This document shows positions 58,032 to 64,000 of a stretch of DNA of 64,000 nt, piece after piece. Position numbers and translations under genes: made by a program. The notes beneath the pieces were generated by a model that saw only the letters and a program-made list of their open reading frames with translations, was not told where the DNA came from and did no database searches. The stretch is from Aquipuribacter sp051216895 (GTDB lineage Bacteria > Actinomycetota > Actinomycetes > Actinomycetales > JBBAYJ01), in NCBI RefSeq assembly GCF_051216895.1, contig NZ_JBPKAO010000012.1, positions 62,001-126,000 on the forward strand, in the 5' to 3' direction. Position 1 is the stretch's first letter. The number at the start of each line of letters is the position of its first letter.

Positions 58032-59222
58032 TCAGCCCGGGGCGAGGCGCCCCACCAGGTCCGCCCACCGGCGGGCGAGCACCGCGTCGTCCGCGTGCTC
58101 GGCCACCCACCGGCGGGGCGCCTCTCCCACCACCAGCCGGCCGGGGTCCGCCGCCAGCTCCTGCCACAGGCCCGCGAGGGCGGCGGGGTCCTCGGGCGGG
58201 ACGACGTCACCGGCCCCCGAGGTGACGACGATCTCGGCGGCCTCGCCCGCGAGCGAGGCGCAGACGTGGCGCCCCAGCGCCATCAGCTCGTACAGCTTGG
58301 ACGGCACCGTCACCTCGAACCCGGGCCAGCTGCGCAGCGGGACCAGCCCGGTGTCGGAGTCGGCGAGCAGGCGCCGCACCCCGGCGGGGTCCGTCGGCGG
58401 CAGCACCACCACCGCCGTCGGGTCCGGCAGGGCGGCCCGTTCGGCGAGCAGGTCCGGGAGGGTCGCCCCGTGGCCCACCACGGTCAGCTCGACGGAACCC
58501 GGGGGGCACAGCCCGACCGCCCGCACCGCGGAGCCCAGCGCCTGCGACTCCCCGACGGTCCCCGCGTACAGCACCCGCAACGGCCGGCCCTCGACCGCGG
58601 GGGGCGGCGGCAGCACCTCGACCAGGCCGACGTCGAAGCCGTTGCGCATGTGCACGACGTCGGGCACGCCGCGCGCGCGCAGCCGCTCCGCGAACCTGGA
58701 GCTGGCGGAGGTGACGACGTCGGCCCGGCGCTGCAGCCGGGTGAAGTACCGCTGGGCCAGCGCCACCAGGGGACCCGGCCCGGCGCCGGCGTCCACCAGC
58801 AGGTCCGGCCAGGCGTCGCGCATGTCGACGACCTGCCGGGCCCGGGCCAGGACGGCCAGCACCCGCCCGGTCACCATGGTCGGCAGGCCGGGCACGGTGG
58901 CGATGACCACCTGCGGACGGGCCCGCAGCGCGGGGACCAGCGACAGCGCGGCCACCAGCAGCTGGTCGGCGAACCGGCGCCCGCGGCGCGCCCGGTCGTA
59001 GGGCACGTACGGGACCCGGACCACCGTCTCGCCGTGGCGGCCCCGGCTGCGGCCGGTCCCCGGCGCCCCGGCCCCGGCGCGGCCCACGGGGTAGTGCGGC
59101 CGGGTGGTGACGACCGTGACCTGGTGCCCCGCGGCCACGAGCTCGGGCACGATGGCGGACCAGCGACGTTGCGGCGCCCCGACCTCCGGCTCGTAGTAGT
59201 GGGTCAGCAGGCAGACCCTCAT
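58032..59222 (-). CDS. Glycosyltransferase, GT4-like (WcaI/WbuB type)
   Basis: 396 residues. RVCLLTHYYEPEVGAPQRRWSAIVPELVAAGHQVTVVTTRPHYPVG is the classic WbuB/WcaI start. AVVIATVPGLPTMVTG-like VVIATVPGLPTMVTGRVLAVLARARQVVDMRDAWPDLLVDAG follows, then ADVVTSASSRFAERLRARGVPDVVHMRNGFDV. The donor half is LRVLYAGTVGESQALGSAVRAV ... GFEVTVPSKLYELMALGRHVCASLAGEAAEIV. These enzymes often add the second sugar of the repeat unit, such as fucosamine. The gene converges on the amidase gene with seven bases between stops, and stands apart from the WbpM operon by 100 bases. Confidence 0.84.
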   Translation of the reverse strand: MRVCLLTHYYEPEVGAPQRRWSAIVPELVAAGHQVTVVTTRPHYPVGRAGAGAPGTGRSRGRHGETVVRVPYVPYDRARRGRRFADQLLVAALSLVPALRARPQVVIATVPGLPTMVTGRVLAVLARARQVVDMRDAWPDLLVDAGAGPGPLVALAQRYFTRLQRRADVVTSASSRFAERLRARGVPDVVHMRNGFDVGLVEVLPPPPAVEGRPLRVLYAGTVGESQALGSAVRAVGLCPPGSVELTVVGHGATLPDLLAERAALPDPTAVVVLPPTDPAGVRRLLADSDTGLVPLRSWPGFEVTVPSKLYELMALGRHVCASLAGEAAEIVVTSGAGDVVPPEDPAALAGLWQELAADPGRLVVGEAPRRWVAEHADDAVLARRWADLVGRLAPG

Positions 59223-59324
59223 CGGGCGCGGGCCGCGGTGGGCGCGGACCCCTGGGGCACGGTCACGTCCATGCGGCCCACGGTAGACGAACCGGCACGG
59301 CTCCCGGCCCGGCCCGGCCGTGCG

Positions 59325-60209
59325 TCAGCGCTGCCGCTGCCCGAACCACACCAGCTCGACCCGCCGGACCGCGGCGCGCCCCCGCCCGCCCAGCAGCGAG
59401 CTCGCGGCGTACCCGGCGCGCACCAGGAGGCGGGCCAGCGGGACGGGCAGGTGCACCGGCTCCCGACCGCCCAGCTCGCGCAGCAGCCCGGCCGTGGTCC
59501 AGCCCTCCCACGGCTGCAGGGACACCGCCGGCGGGGACGGCGCGGTGGCCAGGTCCACCACCCAGCGTCCGAGCCCGGCCAGGCTCGTCACCGGCACCGG
59601 GTCCTCCCCGGCACCGGCGACGCTGGCCACCCGGGACCGGGCGAACCGCTCCAGCGACCGCGTGGTGCCGCGTCCCTCGCCCTGCACGCTGGTCGCCCGG
59701 GCCACGACGGCGGTGACTCCGGTGCGGCGGGCGGCCTCCCGGACGACGGCCTCACCCGTGGCCTTGGACCGGGCGTAGGGGGTGCGCGGGTCCACGTCGT
59801 CGCCGGCGTCCAGGACGGCCCGGTCCCCCTGGACGGCCGCCGAGGACAGGTGGACCACGCGCCGGGCGCCCGCGCGGGCGGCCGCGAGGACCACGACACC
59901 GGGCAGCAGCGCGTTGGCGCCCGTCATGGCCGCCGACCCCGGGTCGCCCGGCGTGGCCAGCCCGGCCGCGTTGACGACGACGTCGCAGCCCGCGAGCGCC
60001 CCCGCGAGCGCGTCCGCCGGCTCCTGCGCGGCCCGCAGCAGGTCGACGGGGCTGCTCCCGGCCGGCTCCGCGGTCAGCCGCGGGGCGGTGACGGGGACGA
60101 CCTGCACCCCGGCCTCCCGGGCGGCGGTGACCACCCCTGCCCCGACGAAGCCCCCGGCCCCGAGCACGGCCCAGCGACGAACGGGCCCGGGCCCGAGAGC
60201 CTCAGCCAC
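59325..60209 (-). CDS. NAD-dependent epimerase/dehydratase-like SDR (WbpV/WbpK-like)
   Basis: 294 residues from GTG 60209, overlapping the WecA-like gene by eight bases. NAD motif WAVLGAGGFVGAGVVTAAREAGVQVV, core DVVVNAAGLATPG, VVHLSSAAVQG, and the catalytic TPYARSKATGEAVV (Tyr and Lys). Lying after a WbpM-type dehydratase and a WecA/WbpL-type transferase, it fits the C4-reductase that turns UDP-4-keto-6-deoxy-N-acetylhexosamine into UDP-FucNAc or UDP-QuiNAc, as WbpK and WbpV do. That function is from context; the specificity cannot be read from the sequence. Confidence 0.78.
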   Translation of the reverse strand: MAEALGPGPVRRWAVLGAGGFVGAGVVTAAREAGVQVVPVTAPRLTAEPAGSSPVDLLRAAQEPADALAGALAGCDVVVNAAGLATPGDPGSAAMTGANALLPGVVVLAAARAGARRVVHLSSAAVQGDRAVLDAGDDVDPRTPYARSKATGEAVVREAARRTGVTAVVARATSVQGEGRGTTRSLERFARSRVASVAGAGEDPVPVTSLAGLGRWVVDLATAPSPPAVSLQPWEGWTTAGLLRELGGREPVHLPVPLARLLVRAGYAASSLLGGRGRAAVRRVELVWFGQRQR

Positions 60210-61281
60210 GCCTGGCCCGGGCGACCTGACCCCAGGGCGACGGGTGCCCGAGCCAGGACGGCAGCTTGACCCACAGCCACCCGACGAGCACGAGCGCGAC
60301 GGCACCGGCCAACCGCCAGACCAGGGCCTGGTCGGCCACCAACCCGGCGACCAGCACCGCGAGGAGGGTGAACCCGGCCGCGGCCAGGGCCACCTGCCGG
60401 TGCGACCAGCCGGCGTCGGTCAGCCGCTGGTAGGCGTGGGTGCGGTGCGGCAGGTACCACCGCTCCCCCGCCGAGATCCGCAGCACGAGGGTGTGCGCGG
60501 TGTCCGCGAACCAGACCACGAGCGGCGCGAGCGCCATCTCCAGGGGCAGGCCGGTCAGGAACCCGGCCCCGGCCAGGAACGCCAGCGCGCCGCCCAGGCC
60601 GTAGGAACCCACGTCACCCAGGAACATCCGCGCCGGTCCGCCGGTCAGCCCGTTGAACGGCAGGAACGCGAGCCCGGCGCCCGCGACCGCGAGCCCGGCC
60701 GGCACCAGCCAGCGGGTGGGGTCGCCGTGCAGGCCGGCCTGGTCGGCGCCGAACACCGCGAAGGCCGTCCCGGCGACGACCGCGTGCAGGCCCGTCATGG
60801 TGTTGAGGCCGTCCATGAAGTTGACGGCGTTGACGTAGGCGGCGACCGCGACCGCCGCGACCGGGACCCAGACCCAGCTGGCGTCGTCCAGGACCACCAC
60901 GAGCACCCCGGCCCCGGCCCCCACCACCAGCTGCAGCACGGCCCGGGCGGCGGGCGGGATCCCCCGCAGGTCCTCGACCAGCCCGATCAAGCCGGCCCCC
61001 ACCGCGACCGCCGTCATGGCCGCCAGCCAGACCGCGACGTCGTCGGTGGTCTGCGTCGCCGCGACGACGACCGTGGCCGCGACCAGCCCCAGCAGGACCG
61101 CGATCCCGCCCCCGCGAGGGGTGGGCAGGACGTGGGAGGAACGCTCGCCCGCGGAGTCGACCATGTGGGCGCGGCGCAGCAGCGACGGCAGGAGCGAGGC
61201 CACCACGCCGGTCACCAGGAACGCCGCGACGGCGGCGGCAGCCGCCCCGGCCGCGGTGGCCGCGGCGACGTCCAGCGTCAC
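60202..61281 (-). CDS. Undecaprenyl-phosphate sugar-1-phosphate transferase (WecA/WbpL-like)
   Basis: 359 residues with about ten membrane segments. HSSHVLPTPRGGGIAVLLG-like SSHVLPTPRGGGIAVL (with the conserved PRxGG), GLIGLVEDLRGIPP (the metal-binding D-D type motif), AVNFMDGLNTMTG, FLPFNGLTGGPARMFLGDVGSYGLGGALAF and LPHRTHAYQRL are the polyprenyl-phosphate transferase hallmarks. It starts chain synthesis by moving a sugar-1-phosphate onto the lipid carrier. Its WbpM-type upstream gene and SDR downstream gene suggest FucNAc or QuiNAc as the first sugar. GTG 61281 overlaps the upstream stop by four bases. Confidence 0.88.
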   Translation of the reverse strand: MTLDVAAATAAGAAAAAVAAFLVTGVVASLLPSLLRRAHMVDSAGERSSHVLPTPRGGGIAVLLGLVAATVVVAATQTTDDVAVWLAAMTAVAVGAGLIGLVEDLRGIPPAARAVLQLVVGAGAGVLVVVLDDASWVWVPVAAVAVAAYVNAVNFMDGLNTMTGLHAVVAGTAFAVFGADQAGLHGDPTRWLVPAGLAVAGAGLAFLPFNGLTGGPARMFLGDVGSYGLGGALAFLAGAGFLTGLPLEMALAPLVVWFADTAHTLVLRISAGERWYLPHRTHAYQRLTDAGWSHRQVALAAAGFTLLAVLVAGLVADQALVWRLAGAVALVLVGWLWVKLPSWLGHPSPWGQVARARRG

Positions 61282-63389
61282 CGCAGCGGCCCGGGGACGC
61301 CGGCGGGCGGGACCGGGGTGGGCGGGGCCGGGGTGGGCGGGGCCGTGGTGGGCGGGGCCGGGGTGGGCGGAGCCGCGGTGGGCGGGGCCGTGGTGGGCGG
61401 GGCCGGGGTGGGCGGAGCCGCGGTGGGCGGGGCCGTGGTGGGCGGGGCCGGGGTGGGCGGAGCCGCGGTGGGCGGGGCCGTGGTGGGCGACCCCGGGCCG
61501 ACCGGGACCTGGGACGGCGGGACCGTCACCCCGTGCTCCGACAACGCCCGCAGGTCCGCGACCACCTGCGCGCGCGGGCGCCAGGGGTCCACGCCCTGCA
61601 CCAGCTGCGGGGGCAGCGGCGGGACGGGCACGTGGGTGATGAGCGGGTGGGCGCGGCGGGTGCCGACCTCGTCGGCCCCGATCAGGTCCTCGTGCAGCTT
61701 CTCACCGGGACGCAGCCCGGTCTCGACCATCTCGACCGTCGCCCCGGCCAGGTCGGCGATCCGCATGGCGAGCTCGGCGATGAGCACCGGCTCCCCCATG
61801 TCCAGCACCAGGCTCTCGCCGGCGCTGCCGATGGCCCCGCACTGGATGACGAGCTCCACGGCCTCCGGGACGGTCATGAAGTACCGGGTCACGCGGGAGT
61901 CGGTGATGGTGATCGGACCGCCGCGGGCCACCTGGTCGGCGAAGGTGTGCAGCACCGAGCCCCGGCTGCCCAGCACGTTGCCGAACCGGACGGACATGTA
62001 CAGGGAGCCGTCCTCCGCGTACTGCGCGGTGAGCCGTTCGGCGATCCGCTTGGTCCAGCCCAGCACGCTGGTGGGGTCCGCGGCCTTGTCGGTGGAGATG
62101 TTGATGAAGCGCTGCACCCCGTTGCGGTGCGCGGCGTCGAGCACGTTCAGGGTGCCCCAGACGTTGCTCTGCAGGGCCTCGCCCGGGTTGGCCTCCACCA
62201 GGGGCAGGTGCTTGAGCGCCGCCGCGTGGAACACGACGTCCGGCTTCTGCTCGGCGAACACCTCGTCGAGGCGGCGACGGTCGCGGATGTCCGCCAGCAC
62301 GAGGTCCGCAGAGTCCAGCAGCGCGTGGCCCTCGATGCTCAGCTGCACCGCGTGCAGGGCGCTCTCGTCCCGCTCCAGCATGATGAGCGCCGAGGGCTGG
62401 AAGGCGTGGATCTGGCGGCAGAGCTCGGAGCCGATGGACCCGCCCGCGCCGGTCACGAGGATGCGGCGCCCGGTCAGGTACGCGGCGATCTCGTGGACGT
62501 CGGTGGAGATCTGGTGGCGCCCGAGCAGGTCCTCGACCGTCAGGGCCCGGATGTCGCCGAGGCCGAGCTCGCTGCCCAGCATCTTGGACGTCGACGGCAC
62601 GGACAGCAGCCGCAGCCCTGCCGCCCGGGCGCTCGCGGCGAGCGTGCGGACGTCGGCGGCGTTGGCGGTCCGCACGGCGAGGATCAGCGTGGTCGCACCG
62701 GTCCGGCGGGCCAGCTCCGGCAGCTGGTCGCTGGGGCCCAGGACGCGGACGCCCTCGATGCGCAGGTTCTTCTTGTTGAGGTCGTCCTCGACCAGGCCCA
62801 CGGGCCGGAACGGGCTCGACGGGTCCTTGAGCATGGCCCGGATGATCTGGTAGCCGCTCTCGCCCGCGCCCAGCACCAGGACCCGCTCGACGTCGTCGGC
62901 GGGCGCGGTCTGGGCGTCGATCGCACGGCGCCCGATCCAGCGCAGGCCCGCCATCCCGATCAGCGACAGGGCGGCGGACACCACCGGCACCGACAGCGGC
63001 ACGACCCGCAGCCCGTCCGCGCCGGGCACCAGCACCGCGAAGGCGAGCCCGGCGACCGCCGACACGCCCACCACGATGGCGAGCACGCTGATCTCCTCGA
63101 ACGAGCCGTAGCGGTACTGGCCCCGGTAGACCACGGCGGTGCCGACGGCCAGCAGGACCGCGACCACCACGACGAGGTACCAGAGCAGCCCGACGGGGTC
63201 GACGTAGCGCGACGCGGTCAGGTCCAGGCGGGCGGTGACGGTGAGCAGGGTCGCCCCGATGAGGACCACCGCGTCCAGGCCGGCCTTGGTGGGCCCGGTC
63301 CACCAGCGCACGAACGTGCTGCCCCGCCGGGCGTCCTCGCCGTGGGACTCCCCGGCGGGCAGGCGGATGTCGTCCGTTGCGGGTGGCAC
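61278..63389 (-). CDS. UDP-sugar 4,6-dehydratase, WbpM/CapD membrane type
   Basis: 703 residues from GTG 63389, seven bases after TATCGT (63402-63397), so probably leaderless. Four membrane helices (residues about 35-150) are followed by a first Rossmann domain (VERVLVLGAGESGYQIIRAML ... VGLVEDDLNKKNLRIEGVRVLG). The catalytic extended SDR domain comes next: RRILVTGAGGSIGSELCRQI, IRDRRRLDEVFAEQKPDVVFHAAALKHLPLVE, INISTDKAADPTSVLGWTKRIAERL and FMTVPEAVELVIQCG. The Met of the usual VMGxTK site is Leu here. After LIGADEVGTRR an 80-residue Pro/Ala/Thr tail follows. It begins a three-gene operon. Confidence 0.9.
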   Translation of the reverse strand: MPPATDDIRLPAGESHGEDARRGSTFVRWWTGPTKAGLDAVVLIGATLLTVTARLDLTASRYVDPVGLLWYLVVVVAVLLAVGTAVVYRGQYRYGSFEEISVLAIVVGVSAVAGLAFAVLVPGADGLRVVPLSVPVVSAALSLIGMAGLRWIGRRAIDAQTAPADDVERVLVLGAGESGYQIIRAMLKDPSSPFRPVGLVEDDLNKKNLRIEGVRVLGPSDQLPELARRTGATTLILAVRTANAADVRTLAASARAAGLRLLSVPSTSKMLGSELGLGDIRALTVEDLLGRHQISTDVHEIAAYLTGRRILVTGAGGSIGSELCRQIHAFQPSALIMLERDESALHAVQLSIEGHALLDSADLVLADIRDRRRLDEVFAEQKPDVVFHAAALKHLPLVEANPGEALQSNVWGTLNVLDAAHRNGVQRFINISTDKAADPTSVLGWTKRIAERLTAQYAEDGSLYMSVRFGNVLGSRGSVLHTFADQVARGGPITITDSRVTRYFMTVPEAVELVIQCGAIGSAGESLVLDMGEPVLIAELAMRIADLAGATVEMVETGLRPGEKLHEDLIGADEVGTRRAHPLITHVPVPPLPPQLVQGVDPWRPRAQVVADLRALSEHGVTVPPSQVPVGPGSPTTAPPTAAPPTPAPPTTAPPTAAPPTPAPPTTAPPTAAPPTPAPPTTAPPTPAPPTPVPPAGVPGPLR
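61310..61495. repeat. 15/45-bp tandem repeat coding the Pro-rich CapD tail
   Basis: Twelve or so 15-base units of GGTGGGCGGGGCCGG type, ordered as a 45-base higher unit repeated three times (coding TTAPP-TAAPP-TPAPP). Frame is preserved. Units near the 3' end of the gene are slightly diverged. Confidence 0.92.
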
Positions 63390-63396
63390 GTCCGTC

Positions 63397-63402
63397 ACGA
63401 TA
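63397..63402 (-). promoter_or_regulatory. -10 box of the WbpM-type operon
   Basis: TATCGT read on the - strand. Seven bases later is GTG 63389, whose frame is the coding frame; the upstream in-frame GTG 63398 overlaps the box, so it is rejected. Leaderless start by spacing. Confidence 0.55.
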
Positions 63403-63418
63403 GTGCGAGCAGGCGGCG

Positions 63419-64000
63419 CTACCGGTGCTCCCGCGCCCCGTCGGCGAGGGCCAGCAGCCCCAGCGCGCACAGCACGGAGTGGTGGTCCACCGCGAGGGCG
63501 GCCCCGTCGGGCACGTGCCACAGGCCCGCGTGGTCGGACAGGACCGCCCCCAGGACCCGCCCGGCCCGGTCCGCGTCGCCGTGGCGCAGCACGCCGCCGG
63601 AGCCGACGAGCAGCTCGACGTCGCGCAGCGGCCGGGCCGCCGCCCCGGGCGTGGCGGGCCGGGCGTGGCGACGCGTCGCGGCGACGGCGGCGACCATGGC
63701 CAGGTCGGTGTCCCGGTCGTGGGACCGCCGGTCGTCGGCCAGCCGTCCGGGGTCGGTGGCGAGCGCGGCGACGACGTCCGGCTCCAGCGGTCCGAGCAGC
63801 CCGGCCTGCAGCCCCTCGACCTCGGCCGCCGCGGCCGCACCGGGGGCGGACCAGCGCATCCCCAGGTCGCCCTCGACGGTGCGTGAGGCCGTCTCGAGCC
63901 CGGCGACGTCGGCCTCGACGCTGTCGGCCGCGGGCTGGGACAGCACGGAGTACACGTCCGTGGTCGCGCCGCCGACGTCGACCGCGAGGACCCCACCGGG
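63419..64000 (-). CDS. MutL/GlmL-family protein, C-terminal part
   Basis: About 194 residues are visible; the gene begins beyond the right edge. PGGVLAVDVGGATTDVYSVLSQP is the actin/hexokinase-like ATP-binding phosphate loop found in GlmL (MutL), the protein gene-linked to glutamate mutase and its relatives. The rest (RTVEGDLGMRWSAPG ... LLVGSGGVLRHGDADRAGRVLGAVLSDHAGLWHVPDGAALAVDHHSVLCALGLLAL) follows the family too. It may act as a chaperone or reactivating ATPase for a B12-dependent mutase. No mutase gene is visible here. It is upstream of the WbpM operon on the same strand, 20 bases before its -10. Confidence 0.8.
   Translation of the reverse strand, partial: PGGVLAVDVGGATTDVYSVLSQPAADSVEADVAGLETASRTVEGDLGMRWSAPGAAAAAEVEGLQAGLLGPLEPDVVAALATDPGRLADDRRSHDRDTDLAMVAAVAATRRHARPATPGAAARPLRDVELLVGSGGVLRHGDADRAGRVLGAVLSDHAGLWHVPDGAALAVDHHSVLCALGLLALADGAREHR

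Overview
This is a very GC-rich window, with almost every codon ending in G or C. It carries mycothiol S-conjugate amidase, a C-terminal GreA, a hemolysin III/Z-prenyl synthase pair, many leaderless genes with TAnnnT -10 boxes, and tightly overlapping ATGA/GTGA gene joints. Together these point to a chromosomal segment of a mycothiol-producing actinomycete. The sequence alone does not fix the genus. I see no tRNA, rRNA, insertion sequence, prophage or CRISPR array.

Region 1 (1-2957, + strand) holds the end of a ferric-iron-type ABC binding protein, its two-domain permease (no ATPase beside it) and a SAM methyltransferase. Region 2 (2965-11720, - strand) is a cobalamin operon. A cobalamin riboswitch at about 11560-11680, with a hairpin over the ribosome binding site, precedes btuF-btuC-btuD-like uptake genes. 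These run with short gaps or overlaps into cobD-cobQ-cobO-cobC. A stem-loop follows cobC, and then come an ATP-grasp gene and a Nudix gene.

Region 3 (11.7-32.6 kb) holds housekeeping and accessory genes. It contains a conserved unknown, PIN-PhoH ATPase, Z-prenyl diphosphate synthase, hemolysin III with a palindromic operator, a YyaL-type thioredoxin protein, PAS-GGDEF cyclase, a four-part secreted esterase, PhoD phosphatase, a DUF1330 protein, a lipoprotein, a PhzF protein, SbcC-SbcD, a small membrane protein, mca, a DUF4307 protein and greA. The outer genes mirror the order I recall for Mycobacterium tuberculosis Rv1080c-Rv1086, but about 12 kb is inserted in the middle. Region 4 (32.6-40.6 kb) holds a DrrAB-like ABC exporter, threonine dehydratase with an ACT domain, an AI-2E-type permease, and a MoxR ATPase/VWA protein pair.

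Region 5 (40.6-63.4 kb) is a surface-polysaccharide locus. Acetyltransferase, aminotransferase, 3-dehydrogenase and a UDP-sugar 6-dehydrogenase together suggest a 2,3-diamino-uronic acid sugar. Five GT4-type glycosyltransferase genes and a Wzm/Wzt ABC exporter build and move the chain. A separate - strand operon (WbpM/CapD-type dehydratase, WecA/WbpL-type transferase, SDR) probably makes and primes the lipid carrier with an N-acetyl-6-deoxyhexosamine. Two secreted wall enzymes, SpoIID-like and amidase, share the same C-terminal FG-GAP-like repeats. The last gene (63419 onward, incomplete) is a MutL/GlmL-type ATPase-fold protein.

The most striking feature is the glycosyltransferase gene at 47393-48723. 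It is broken by a perfect triplication of a 49-bp unit. One copy (or four) restores the frame and two or three copies break it, so it is either a phase-variation switch or a fresh mutation or assembly error. Other tandem repeats lie in sbcC, capD, the SpoIID gene and one intergenic region. The phoD gene is followed by 32 in-frame codons with strong coding signature after its TGA.
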